From an uncultured Saprospiraceae bacterium (lineage in GTDB: Bacteria; Bacteroidota; Bacteroidia; Chitinophagales; Saprospiraceae): 64,000 nt of DNA. This document shows positions 10,033-18,304 of the stretch, piece by piece. The position numbers were made by a program, and so were the translations under genes. The notes beneath the pieces were generated by a model. The model was not told where the DNA came from, made no database searches, and was given only the letters and a program-made list of their open reading frames with translations. The stretch covers positions 98,449 through 162,448 of the forward strand of contig CALGAW010000011.1 in assembly GCA_937959115.1 (NCBI GenBank), in the 5' to 3' direction. Numbering within the stretch: position 1 is the stretch's first letter; each line of letters begins with the position of its first letter.

Positions 10033-10713
10033 TTACCGATCAATTCCATTTAATAGCGGCACCTCCAAATAGTTGGCTAACGCCTGAGCATCTTCCAATC
10101 CTCCTTTCTCATCTCCTTGATCTACTACGCTTAATCGTTGATTGTTATCGAGTACAAGGTTTATTTCATAAGAAACATAGGTTTTATTTTTACTTCGAAT
10201 GTTCTGTTTAAGAATCTGAATGGCTTGAATATCTTCTAGGTTCACCACAAAGTTTCCTTTAGGGTTCAATACACGTGATATCGTTGGTCTTTTTTTCCAA
10301 AACAAGCCTAAGTTTTTATCAAAAATAGAAGTTGCTATCATTGACTCCACAAGTGTTACGATCATTATAAAAAACAATAAGAAAAAGAGAGCACTTATTA
10401 CATTCCAGTAGGGTACATTGTGAATAATGGCCGATAACGACAGAAAGAATAGAACAATAACAGGCAGGAAAAAAATTGAACCAAACAACCATGTCCCTCT
10501 TTTTGCAACGAACCTTAGCGTTTCGCCATCTTGATAAACCAATCTATGTGTCTTGAAACTAGCACCTCCTTCACTAATTGGTTTCCATTCTATATTCTCA
10601 AACTTCTTTTTTGTAAGGTCAAGCTCAGGCAAATATTCCATGTGCTCATTCGATGATTCATTGATTTGCCCGCTGTCTAGGATATCCTCACTATCCATTA
10701 TTGGTATTTTCAT
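10033..10713 (-). CDS. Membrane protein, function unknown
   Basis: About 226 residues when started at MKIPIMDSED (10713); another in-frame Met at 10698 and a longer frame up to 10764 are possible. An acidic N-terminal tail is followed by two closely spaced transmembrane helices (LFGSIFFLPVIVLFFLSLS and VISALFFLLFFIMIVTLV) and a soluble C-terminal region with NFVVNLEDIQAIQILKQN and a beta-rich tail. I do not recognise the family; the shape is like small PH-type membrane proteins that read out through a C-terminal beta domain. The chosen start overlaps the end of the pseudouridine synthase gene by 23 bases, which suggests translational coupling. Confidence 0.65.
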   Translation of the reverse strand: MKIPIMDSEDILDSGQINESSNEHMEYLPELDLTKKKFENIEWKPISEGGASFKTHRLVYQDGETLRFVAKRGTWLFGSIFFLPVIVLFFLSLSAIIHNVPYWNVISALFFLLFFIMIVTLVESMIATSIFDKNLGLFWKKRPTISRVLNPKGNFVVNLEDIQAIQILKQNIRSKNKTYVSYEINLVLDNNQRLSVVDQGDEKGGLEDAQALANYLEVPLLNGIDR

Positions 10714-11350
10714 TCGATTTTGACGGATATTTTTTGTCTGTTTGCCTCCTGAAACGTTCTCCACTCAACGCTGTTAACTCTTCTCCAAAGTCTGAAACTT
10801 CTTTAACCTCCCCTGCCTTCATATCCCCAAGCAAGATATCGCCTATCCGCACTCGAAACAATCTAAGGGTTGGAAAGCCAGCCGCAGCAGTCATTTTTCT
10901 AACTTGACGATATTTCCCTTCTCGTAAGGTGATGGACACCCAGCTGGTCGGCCCGTGGTGGTCTCCCCGTATCTTTTTTACTCTAGGCGGGAAGTCTGGT
11001 GGTGATGTTAATAAAGAAGCTTCACAGGGCAATGTGGTGTACTTTTCTCCATGCACACTGATTAGAACCCCCTTCTTCATAATTTCAATGGCCGCTGAAG
11101 TTGCGATGCCATCTACTTGAGCGTAATACTCTTTCTCTACTTTTCTACTAGTCACCTTTTTGCTGGTTTTCCCGTCTGTCGTAAGGAGAAGTAATCCTTC
11201 AGAATCTTTGTCGAGTCGACCGATGGACATGGTTTTGTCTGGAAAGTCGTACAGCTCGCCAAGCAATTTCTTTTTACGGTTGTCTACTAGGATGAATTGG
11301 CTCAGGAATCCAAATGGCTTGTGAATAATGAAGTAACGATGCGTTTTCAT
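10691..11350 (-). CDS. rluE: 23S rRNA pseudouridine synthase, RluE type (RsuA family)
   Basis: 219 residues. The start MKTHRYFIIHKPFGFLSQF, the catalytic-Asp motif GRLDKDSEGLLLLT, the motif KEYYAQVDG and the motif LREGKYRQVRKMTAA are those of the RluE/RsuA branch of pseudouridine synthases. There is no N-terminal S4 domain, as in RluE, whose known target is U2457 of E. coli 23S rRNA. The active-site Asp is intact. The C-terminal tail (RQTDKKYPSKSNENTNNG) is low-complexity and overlaps the start of the next gene. The HMA gene lies just upstream, so 11637 to 10033 may be one transcript. Confidence 0.85.
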   Translation of the reverse strand: MKTHRYFIIHKPFGFLSQFILVDNRKKKLLGELYDFPDKTMSIGRLDKDSEGLLLLTTDGKTSKKVTSRKVEKEYYAQVDGIATSAAIEIMKKGVLISVHGEKYTTLPCEASLLTSPPDFPPRVKKIRGDHHGPTSWVSITLREGKYRQVRKMTAAAGFPTLRLFRVRIGDILLGDMKAGEVKEVSDFGEELTALSGERFRRQTDKKYPSKSNENTNNG

Positions 11351-11373
11351 GTGCTCTCTTCCAGTCGTACTGT

Positions 11374-11637
11374 TTATTGTTTGATGCGACCAATCATACA
11401 GCTTACATAAGACTTGGCTGTTGTTGTGATTCCTCCAGCTCCAGGCTCTGGATACCCCATCCCTAATAAAGTTGATTTTGCTTGCGCTAATGCAGTTGCT
11501 CCAGTTTCATTCAAGCTAATTGTTCCTTCCTCTACATTTACTCTAGCATCAGAAATCCCTTCGATTTTATCTAATGCATCAATGATAGAACGAGCACATC
11601 CACCGCACTTTATATTTTCTAGTTTGAATACAGTCAT
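11374..11637 (-). CDS. Heavy-metal-associated (HMA) domain protein
   Basis: 87 residues. The first 70 form one HMA fold: MTVFKLENIKCGGCARSII has the metal-binding CGGC pair (Cys11 and Cys14), followed by the usual alpha-beta pattern (IEGISDARVNVEEGTISL). This is the size of a free copper chaperone (CopZ/Atx1 type) rather than a P-type ATPase piece. No transporter adjoins it; the neighbours are a pseudouridine synthase and a P-loop protein, so the delivery partner lies elsewhere. An extra Cys sits in the tail (YVSCMIGRIKQ). Metal identity is inferred from the family. Confidence 0.85.
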   Translation of the reverse strand: MTVFKLENIKCGGCARSIIDALDKIEGISDARVNVEEGTISLNETGATALAQAKSTLLGMGYPEPGAGGITTTAKSYVSCMIGRIKQ

Positions 11638-11644
11638 TTTTTTA

Positions 11645-11775
11645 AGCTCTTAGTGCTTAGTAAATACATATACTTAGTATTAAGTTACAATTTCAAGAAA
11701 AATAATCAATCATTGACGATTAGAAGCGATGCAATAAGTTTAGTCAGTTCAGCACTGAGTACTAATTATTAAACA
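11645..11775. repeat. Intergenic TTAGTA/AGTACT low-complexity repeats
   Basis: Two near-repetitive blocks (about 11645-11684 and 11748-11771) built from variations of CTTAGTA, AAGT and AGTACT, in the gap between the HMA and P-loop genes. The same kind of sequence recurs near 32190, 32330, 40838 and 49622. Purpose unknown. Confidence 0.5.
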
Positions 11776-11780
11776 ACTAC

Positions 11781-12302
11781 CTAAGCAGTTGTAGTGGCAG
11801 TTTTTATGAACTTAAGGACTCGATTGAGCATATCTTCTTTTGAATACTTAGTGGTATCGAAAATCTTAATTTCCTTTTGAGTGGCTTGATTTCTAAGGTA
11901 AACGAGTAAGTTTGACATGTTTTTGTTCGCCAATTCAGGTTGTTTCTTTTCTTTGATCAACCTTCTTCTCATTTCTTGATCCGTACAGTCAAGCAATACT
12001 ATTTTGAAATCGCTAAACTCCTTCTTTTTGAACCCTTCAAGTATAAAATCAATATTCATTTGACCTTCAAACACAATCGTTTTATCACCGTGCTCTTCAA
12101 CCAATCGACTGATCCACTCCAAGGTTTTGGCTTTTTGCCACATAATGGGTGAACCATATTCCTTAATCATTTCCGCCATTGGCGGTTTTTCTATGGAGTC
12201 GAAATTATAAAAAAGATAGTCTTTAGGTTCAAGTGCATTCCTAAGTCGCTTAACGACACCTGTTTTACCGACTCCTGCTGCTCCTGTAATTGTAATAATC
12301 AT
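11781..12302 (-). CDS. P-loop NTPase, nucleotide-kinase-like
   Basis: 173 residues with a Walker A motif at the very start (MIITITGAAGVGKTGVVKRL, residues 7-14), then a short kinase-like core (NFDSIEKPPM; KTIVFEGQMNIDFILEG; FKIVLLDCTDQEMRRRLIKE) with the Arg-rich lid helix of small-molecule kinases such as shikimate, gluconate or AAA_33-type kinases. The substrate cannot be read. It starts 18 bases after the stop of the GHKL-nuclease gene on the same strand, so the two are almost certainly co-transcribed and may act together. Confidence 0.75.
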   Translation of the reverse strand: MIITITGAAGVGKTGVVKRLRNALEPKDYLFYNFDSIEKPPMAEMIKEYGSPIMWQKAKTLEWISRLVEEHGDKTIVFEGQMNIDFILEGFKKKEFSDFKIVLLDCTDQEMRRRLIKEKKQPELANKNMSNLLVYLRNQATQKEIKIFDTTKYSKEDMLNRVLKFIKTATTTA

Positions 12303-12320
12303 ATTAAGTTTGAAATGTGC

Positions 12321-14075
12321 TTAGTTGTATATATTTTCATTCAACCATCTGACGCGCCCTTTAGCGTTATCAATTAGTTCTTTATAGGTTACGAATTTAG
12401 AGTTATCTCCTAGCTCTAGTTTTATATTTTTTTGAATTTTATCACCAATCAACAGAATATTTATTTTGCGATTTGGAAATAACAACATAAGGTCATCTCG
12501 GTGTCCAACTACTTTTGACTCATCCGCTTTTCGGATGGTTTGACCGGGTTTTTTAACCTCTATCAATGTAAATTTTTTCTTATAATCTTGTATTAAGAAG
12601 ATACCCGGGATTTTTCTGCCTGAGCGTTCACTATATTTTCTACTCAAATAATCTTCTACTACTCGCTTAAGGGTATCATTAGTAGAAGCTAAATGAAACT
12701 CGGCTCCTAGCAGCCAATTGTTTTCCTTTAAGATCGAGTTTACTTGCTGTTCAGTAGCGTTGGTAGATTGTACCAGATACTCAAACCGATCGATAAACTG
12801 CAATCTGCTCTTTGCCTGTTGCGCCATGATTGCTGCATCCGTCTCTCCGAAGTCAACAAAAGACTTTACTTGAGTTTCCTGACTACTATTTTTCCCTTTT
12901 TCTATCCGTTTCATTGCATAATGGTAATCATCATTCTCAAAAGCACTGAACACCACACTGATTACCGTTGCGATCTTATCTTCTGGCTCTCCGAAAAAAC
13001 GCAGCATTACCTTTTTCAAGGTGTTCTCTGCAAGCCCTCTTCTGTAGGGCGGCAACTTATTCAAACCTTTGGTTACTCGCTTCTTCAGCTTAGCCTTAGC
13101 TAGCCTCACTTCTGTATCGTAAACATGCTTAAACGACTCTTCTAATTTAGGTCGCATGTAGGCGCATATCTCTTGATACATTTCACTACTTTCAATGATT
13201 GCTCCCCAGTCACCCGTCACATCGTCCTCAAGCTTGTCTGCTCTCACTTCTCCCATAATCCGTTTCATAAGCTTATCTGGAATGAGATCAGATGTTTCTA
13301 GGCCAAAAAGCTCTGGGTTGCCAATAATTTTATCCTTTACTCGGATGACAAGTCCTGACTGTTTAAACGACTTCTTCTTATCCGAAATCGTATATTTTAT
13401 TTCTACTTCACCTGATTTTGGTAAAATAGCCGTTTCCGCAAAGGTTTTCCCTGAGATATCATCAACATCTACTGGGGTATCGTTGACAAAAACAGAGAAA
13501 TCTTCAATTTTACCAAATTCAGAAATCAGCAATTGCTTTAAGCGCACAGGGTTCGGGAAAGGTAGATTATCATTTAGTCCTGCTAGGGTAATCGTTGTTC
13601 CAGCGGGCAAGTCGTCTACTTTTTCTGTTTCAATAGGAAGGTTGATGTTACTCAAATCAAAGTCCGCTCGCATAAGAGCTGATTTAGAGATGGTAAGCGT
13701 TGTTTTGACTCCTCTTGCAATAGAGGCGATTTGCATTACTTCTGCAATTAACAACCCTGCAAACTTCCCAATTCCTTTTCTGCCTAATACTACCCTCTTT
13801 TTAGCTTTCGTCCGCTCCCCTTTCCTTGAAAACCGGCTATTAGCTACTCGCAAGTATTCTTCACGGATTTCTTTTTCAGTCATCCCAGTACCATTATCCT
13901 CAATGACAATTGGGTTGCCGCTGAACGGCTCAGGTAACTGAATTCGAACATACTCTGAGTCTGCGTCATAGGCATTATCGACTAGTTCCTTAAGCGCCAA
14001 TTCAGTGCTTCGGTAGTCCTCTCCAAGTAAAGTCGCCAGTTTTGGGTCGATCTTAAAGTGTGCGTGTTCTGACAT
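12321..14075 (-). CDS. GHKL (Hsp90/MutL-type) ATPase fused to a PD-(D/E)xK nuclease-like domain
   Basis: 584 residues. The N-terminal ATPase shows the N box (Glu30 and Asn34 in ELVDNAYDAD), the G1 box EDNGTGM (59-65) and the G2 box GRKGIGKFAG (98-107), as in MutL, Hsp90 and MORC-type ATPases. A middle region (about 180-440) acts as transducer and helical linker. The C-terminal 130 residues (NNWLLGAEFHLAS ... KIPGIFLIQDYKKKFTLIEVKKPG) resemble DUF4263/Shedu-type and other PD-(D/E)xK nucleases, with Glu506 and Lys508 forming the ExK pair. The usual upstream Asp seems to be replaced by Gly491, so activity is uncertain. Such fusions are associated with anti-phage defence or DNA repair; that role is inferred. 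It is followed after 18 bases by the P-loop gene. Confidence 0.8.
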   Translation of the reverse strand: MSEHAHFKIDPKLATLLGEDYRSTELALKELVDNAYDADSEYVRIQLPEPFSGNPIVIEDNGTGMTEKEIREEYLRVANSRFSRKGERTKAKKRVVLGRKGIGKFAGLLIAEVMQIASIARGVKTTLTISKSALMRADFDLSNINLPIETEKVDDLPAGTTITLAGLNDNLPFPNPVRLKQLLISEFGKIEDFSVFVNDTPVDVDDISGKTFAETAILPKSGEVEIKYTISDKKKSFKQSGLVIRVKDKIIGNPELFGLETSDLIPDKLMKRIMGEVRADKLEDDVTGDWGAIIESSEMYQEICAYMRPKLEESFKHVYDTEVRLAKAKLKKRVTKGLNKLPPYRRGLAENTLKKVMLRFFGEPEDKIATVISVVFSAFENDDYHYAMKRIEKGKNSSQETQVKSFVDFGETDAAIMAQQAKSRLQFIDRFEYLVQSTNATEQQVNSILKENNWLLGAEFHLASTNDTLKRVVEDYLSRKYSERSGRKIPGIFLIQDYKKKFTLIEVKKPGQTIRKADESKVVGHRDDLMLLFPNRKINILLIGDKIQKNIKLELGDNSKFVTYKELIDNAKGRVRWLNENIYN

Positions 14076-14148
14076 TTGTCCTTATCGGTATTGCGTTAAT
14101 TTTCTCAAAAATGCTTGTATACAGAAAGCGTAAAAGGACGTTAAATAT

Positions 14149-14202
14149 ACTAGGATTAATTGGATTATTTGAGTGATTGGACTAGGATTAATTGGATTAT
14201 TT
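14149..14202. repeat. 22-bp direct repeat of the GGATTA type
   Basis: Two exact copies of ACTAGGATTAATTGGATTAT plus TT, at 14149-14170 and 14181-14202, spaced 32 bases start to start, upstream of the GHKL-nuclease gene. They are related to the GGATTnACAGGATT sequence at 15457 and 21066. Confidence 0.75.
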
Positions 14203-14343
14203 TGAATTTTCGGATTTAGACCTGCTTGATCGTATTCTAATTAATTGTTTTTAATAGGCCTGCCTTATTGCACAATAGGACACAGTGATAACAACATCTT
14301 CTTCACCTATCAGCCATCTAATTGTGTTCTATTCTTGATAATT

Positions 14344-14916
14344 CTAATTAATCACCGAAAAGCTTATATGCGAGTTCCCGGTTTCCTTGTCAACGTGTAG
14401 TGTGCGTTCACGACTCGTTCCATTGCACTGATAAGCATTGCAAAGATAAGAGCCACCTGCTAAGCGAATGCGTCCTTGAGGGTCTGAACTTGTAATGTCC
14501 CAAGTATTGCCGACTATATTTGCCTGATCAGCTGGTAATATCTGTGGAGCATGTGCATTGATTTTACGCTTATCTGATTCAACTAACGCCCAGTATTGAT
14601 CATAAGTCGGTAGTCGAGTGTTAGACCATTTGGCATAAGCCAGTGCATCATTGTAACTAACCTGTGTGACAGGATGATCAGAAGGTGCAGGCAAAATCCC
14701 ACTTGGGCAACGCCAATCAATACCATTGACGACTTTAAAATTATGAACATCCAACTGTACGATCGACCACCCATACTGTTCTGCATCGGTCACATAAGCA
14801 GTAGCGGCAACAAACTCGGTGAACTCCGCCACCGTGATTTGACGCAATTTCTCTTTCCTTCCTGCACATTGTACAAAGAGAACAAGAATGAATAATATAA
14901 TGTGGCGTTCTTTCAA
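14344..14916 (-). CDS. Small formylglycine-generating-enzyme (SUMF1) domain lipoprotein
   Basis: 190 residues. The N-terminus (MKERHIILFILVLFVQCAG) looks like a lipoprotein signal, though Gln just before the Cys is not ideal. The rest is an FGE/SUMF1 fold, seen in VTQVSYNDALAYAKWSNTRLP, NIVGNTWDITSSDPQ and AGGSYLCNAYQCNGTSRERT. The two cysteines in SYLCNAYQC have the same spacing as the catalytic/copper-binding pair of true FGE, so the protein could be an active sulfatase-activating enzyme; many SUMF1 proteins are only structural. No sulfatase gene is nearby. It is divergent from the cytochrome c gene and shares their upstream region. Confidence 0.8.
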   Translation of the reverse strand: MKERHIILFILVLFVQCAGRKEKLRQITVAEFTEFVAATAYVTDAEQYGWSIVQLDVHNFKVVNGIDWRCPSGILPAPSDHPVTQVSYNDALAYAKWSNTRLPTYDQYWALVESDKRKINAHAPQILPADQANIVGNTWDITSSDPQGRIRLAGGSYLCNAYQCNGTSRERTLHVDKETGNSHISFSVIN

Positions 14917-15011
14917 ACTAATTTAGTTACCAAGAAATTTTTGTGACTCAGGTTAAACTAAAGCCATATTCAAGGGTTAAATTAATAGAATTTAACTTAG
15001 ATTTGTTGATC

Positions 15012-15434
15012 ATGAAAAGAGTTTATTTTATTTACACCCTATTTCTTTGTGTTTTATTGTTTGCCTGTTCTGATAAATCTTCAAACAACAACCCAGCAAA
15101 GATAACCTCGAAACCAATTCAAAAACAGCCAAAAGCGCTACCATCAGAGCCTGTACCGCCAGAGCAACTAGCAAAAGCCAAAGAGTTGTTAGCTGCAAAA
15201 TATGATGATATCGATGGTAAAGCAATTTTTAAACGAAATTGCGCCTCCTGTCATGGTTTTAAAGGAAACCTGAAGTCTAGTGGTGCAAAAGACTTGACGA
15301 TTTCCAAGATTAGCATGGAGGAAAGTGTCGCGCAAATTTACTTTGGCAAGGGGTTGATGTTGCCTTATTCTAAGTTGTTGTCAGATGCTGAGATTGTAGC
15401 TGTTGCTAAGTACGCTAAAGGATTGCGGAAGTAA
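15012..15434 (+). CDS. c-type cytochrome lipoprotein
   Basis: 140 residues from ATG at 15012, chosen because it begins the lipoprotein signal MKRVYFIYTLFLCVLLFACS; an earlier in-frame start at 14943 would spoil it. After a Pro/Lys-rich linker, a single class-I cytochrome c domain follows: GKAIFKRNCASCHGFKG carries the haem site CASCH (Cys77, Cys80, His81), and MLPYSKLLSDAEIVAVAKY supplies the likely Met ligand and final helix. It would be anchored outside the cytoplasmic membrane and carry electrons. The partner is unknown: no oxidase or reductase lies near. Confidence 0.9.
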   Translation: MKRVYFIYTLFLCVLLFACSDKSSNNNPAKITSKPIQKQPKALPSEPVPPEQLAKAKELLAAKYDDIDGKAIFKRNCASCHGFKGNLKSSGAKDLTISKISMEESVAQIYFGKGLMLPYSKLLSDAEIVAVAKYAKGLRK

Positions 15435-15441
15435 GATTTTA

Positions 15442-15475
15442 ATAAAATCCAGCATCAGGATTAACAGGATTTTAT
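15442..15475. terminator. Hairpin within a GGATTn repeat after the cytochrome gene
   Basis: ATAAAATCC (15442-15450) pairs with GGATTTTAT (15467-15475) around a 16-base loop that itself contains AGGATTAACA. It lies just past the cytochrome stop codon, facing the convergent hydrolase gene, so it may act as a terminator; it lacks a long T-run. It also belongs to the dispersed GGATT-type repeats. Confidence 0.4.
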
Positions 15476-15518
15476 GATGTACATGATTTTTATGTTTGAT
15501 CTAAAATTAAAAAATAGC

Positions 15519-16331
15519 TCAAACAATAATCCCTGGATATTGATAATGCGTAGCAAAGTACATCGCTTCCCCATTCTTATTTCTATTTTTAATTTTCCGA
15601 ATAGACTGCTGCCAATCTCCAGGCTTAGCATCGTACAAACTACACAAATCTAAATTTTTTAGCTGAAATCGATGTCTAAAGGCATCTGCAACAGCAATAA
15701 GCGTTTCACCTTCTGATTTTATAGAAACACAATAGTGATCGGTGCGATGGCCTGGGGTGTAAAACAAGCTAAGACCAGGCAAAAACTCTTCATCTTCATT
15801 GACCAATTGAAGTCGATTGCGTAATTCATATAGTGTAACAGCTCCGAAGTTTTCCTTATAGGCACATCCCTTTTTCATTAAATCCTCCGGAAAAACTCGA
15901 ATCAGGGCATCATAAAACTCAGAAATCAGTTTTTTGCGTTCCTCGCGATCCGTCCATAATTGATGGGCCAACCGAGGGAAGATGATTTTTGCTTTTGGAA
16001 ACAATTCCAATCCTCCAATGTGATCAAAATCAGCATGCGTAATGATTATGTAATCAATTTCTTCAGGATAATAACCTGCTGCGCGCAAGGATGCGATAAA
16101 CTGAGAAGACCCTTTGCCAGTATCGATTAAAATTTTCCGTTTACCATCATCCAATAACAAGTAATTAAAGCTAATTTCTACTGTTTCTTCCTTATGTCCC
16201 TCCGCTTTGAATGCGGCTAGAACTGCCTGTTTCTTACTTTCTTCAAATTCCTTGTAAATCGGTATGGACATAGAGCCTTCATGAAGAACGGAGCAGGTAT
16301 ATTTTCCTAGTTTAAACTTGTGTACGCTCAT
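15519..16331 (-). CDS. Metallo-beta-lactamase-fold hydrolase
   Basis: 270 residues when started at MSVHKFKLGKYTCSVL (16331); a start 33 bases earlier is possible. The metal-site motif is THADFDHIGGLELF (HxDxDH form), preceded by ILIDTGKG and followed by YTPGHRTDHYCVSI and VADAFRH, as in the lactonase/N-acyl-homoserine-lactonase-like branch of the family. It is cytosolic (no signal peptide) and its substrate is unknown. It is convergent with the cytochrome gene and divergent from the FAN1-like gene. Confidence 0.85.
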   Translation of the reverse strand: MSVHKFKLGKYTCSVLHEGSMSIPIYKEFEESKKQAVLAAFKAEGHKEETVEISFNYLLLDDGKRKILIDTGKGSSQFIASLRAAGYYPEEIDYIIITHADFDHIGGLELFPKAKIIFPRLAHQLWTDREERKKLISEFYDALIRVFPEDLMKKGCAYKENFGAVTLYELRNRLQLVNEDEEFLPGLSLFYTPGHRTDHYCVSIKSEGETLIAVADAFRHRFQLKNLDLCSLYDAKPGDWQQSIRKIKNRNKNGEAMYFATHYQYPGIIV

Positions 16332-16605
16332 AATTGAATGGAGAACCTGAAAATTAGTATTCATTGAATGTCATTCCTGCAATAAATATATGCTTTTTAT
16401 TGGAAATGAAGGAAAATTATACGGAACCAATGGATGCTTGAATAAGAGTATTATATCAACTATATTTGGACTTCTTTCATATTGAATTATGAGTCCACTC
16501 CCAAAAGAGTTTTTTTGGAATGCACTCATTTATTACTTTTAATTCCTTGATCCCGTTCCGAATTTAACTACATATCCAACTCCAGAATTACCTGAAAAGT
16601 ATTAC

Positions 16606-18237
16606 TTGGATTATTTTAATTTCATCCTTTTGTATGTAGAAACGAAGTATGAGGGATTGCTGGTTGATCTAGAAGCTGATTTCATAAAGCAGTTTAAAAA
16701 ACTCAATGAAGATTGTCAATGCTTATTCCTACGAATGGTCATGCGACGGGGTGTTTATTTCAAAATAGATACCTTACAATACAAGGAGATCGTAGACTTA
16801 GCCAAGGCTGTCTCAATGTTAAAACGCAAGAAATTCATTAGACAACTTAATACACGATCTACAGATGACCTAGATGAATTATTGCCTTTTTTTACAAAAA
16901 AAGACTTGTTTAGCCTTGCTACTATTACAAATCTGGATGCGCCCCCAAAATCTATCGGTAAGCCTGCCCTAATCAATCATTTGAAACAAGCCAAGCGATC
17001 AAGAATATTTAAGGGTATTGCAAACCAGTTTACCGTATTCAGAGAGGAAAAGATTGAAGAGGTAGAGCGACTGTTTTTCTTATTTTTCGGTTCTAGCTAT
17101 CGGGATATATCAGAATTTGTGATGCGCGACTTAGGCTATCGAAGCTTTGAGAATCATCAATTACACCAATTAACCCCCTATTTCAAGACTAGAACAGAAA
17201 TCGACCAGAAATGGACGGTGAACCTCTGGTACCGATACATGAAAGAAAGCTTAAAAAAAGAACTTAGTTTAATAGAGATTTTTGATGTGCTAAAAACCCT
17301 TGTAGAGACAACAAAAATCGATACATTACCCGCACAACGCTCACTAAGCAGACTACTTATTAGACTGGGAAGAGCACTAGAACGTGCTAAGATTTATGAA
17401 CAAGCGCTATGGGCATTTCAGCAAACAGATTATCCACCATCCAATGAACGAGAGATCAGAGTGTTGGCAAAACTGAAACGAAATGAAACCGCGATTGAAC
17501 GCTGCATGGAGCTAAAAGAAACAACAGCCCATGCTGAAGAGTATTATTTTGCGATTGATTTCAGCAATCGGTTAATCAATAAAAAAAGCAAGAAGAGCAC
17601 AACAGAAAAGCAGAACGCTGGGCGCAGTGTTACGATTAGTAGCGGCCATAAGTATAAAGTCGAAATGGGAGCGCTCGAACACTTAGAGCAAGAAGGTTGG
17701 AATGGAATGTTTTCAGAAAATCTATTGTGGAACTCCCTGTTTGGCCTTTTGTTTTGGGAAGAAATATTTGATGATCAACAAGATGCCTTCCACCACCCAT
17801 TCCAGTACTCTCCTTCTGATTGGCGGTCTGAGGATTTTTATCTTAAACGGAAAGATGCATTAGAGGAAAAGCTAGCTTTAGTCGAGCAGAAAGAAGCATT
17901 TACAAATCACTTAGAAGCCGTTTTCGAGTCCAAGTACGGCACTTCGAATCCATTGATTTACTGGTATGACGAATTGCTAGAACAATTGCTGACCTTTTCA
18001 GGATTCTTGACTTCTGAGCAGCTAAAGCGAATTCTAACCGAAATGGCAAGGAATCCGAAAAGCAATACAAAGGGATTCCCTGATCTATTTGTGTGGAAAA
18101 CGGATGATTATCGATTTATTGAAATTAAATCTCCAAATGATAAACTCAGTGCGCAACAGCTGTATTGGCTAGACTTATTTGATTTAATTGGGGTGAATTC
18201 CGAGGTGCTCAATATAAAGTTTTCCACATTAGCATAA
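16606..18237 (+). CDS. FAN1-like VRR-NUC structure-specific nuclease
   Basis: 543 residues from TTG at 16606. The N-terminal block (DYFNFILLYVETKYEGLL; LFLRMVMRRGVYFKIDTL) matches bacterial FAN1; a helical/TPR-like middle follows; and the C-terminal VRR-NUC domain carries the PD-(D/E)xK site in FPDLFVWKTDD (Asp493) and FIEIKSPNDKLSAQQLYW (Glu506, Lys508). FAN1 cuts 5-prime flaps and unhooks interstrand crosslinks. The length is close to the known bacterial enzyme. Homologous residues (PELPEKYYL) are encoded just upstream in the same open frame, which runs from 16543 but holds no ATG, GTG or TTG before 16606. The true start is therefore uncertain or lost by mutation. Confidence 0.85.
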   Translation: MDYFNFILLYVETKYEGLLVDLEADFIKQFKKLNEDCQCLFLRMVMRRGVYFKIDTLQYKEIVDLAKAVSMLKRKKFIRQLNTRSTDDLDELLPFFTKKDLFSLATITNLDAPPKSIGKPALINHLKQAKRSRIFKGIANQFTVFREEKIEEVERLFFLFFGSSYRDISEFVMRDLGYRSFENHQLHQLTPYFKTRTEIDQKWTVNLWYRYMKESLKKELSLIEIFDVLKTLVETTKIDTLPAQRSLSRLLIRLGRALERAKIYEQALWAFQQTDYPPSNEREIRVLAKLKRNETAIERCMELKETTAHAEEYYFAIDFSNRLINKKSKKSTTEKQNAGRSVTISSGHKYKVEMGALEHLEQEGWNGMFSENLLWNSLFGLLFWEEIFDDQQDAFHHPFQYSPSDWRSEDFYLKRKDALEEKLALVEQKEAFTNHLEAVFESKYGTSNPLIYWYDELLEQLLTFSGFLTSEQLKRILTEMARNPKSNTKGFPDLFVWKTDDYRFIEIKSPNDKLSAQQLYWLDLFDLIGVNSEVLNIKFSTLA

Positions 18238-18278
18238 ATTTGATTTATAATTGGCATAATTTTCTAGTTTACTTTTTG

Positions 18279-18286
18279 TAAATTTG
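18279..18286 (+). promoter_or_regulatory. Possible Bacteroidota -7 element (TAAATTTG)
   Basis: TAAATTTG fits the TAnnTTTG -7 consensus and lies 19 bases before the ATG of the secreted endonuclease. A TTG at 18251 is a little too far upstream for an ideal -33 box, so this is only a candidate. Confidence 0.3.
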
Positions 18287-18304
18287 GTTATTAAACTCGT
18301 CTCA

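Noticed and set aside
12744..13103. Plus-strand frame of 119 codons
   Set aside because: Antisense shadow of the GHKL-nuclease gene.
13195..13941. Long plus-strand frame (248 codons)
   Set aside because: It is the antisense shadow of the GHKL-nuclease gene, whose minus-strand protein has clear ATPase motifs; the plus frame is Ser-rich without any domain.
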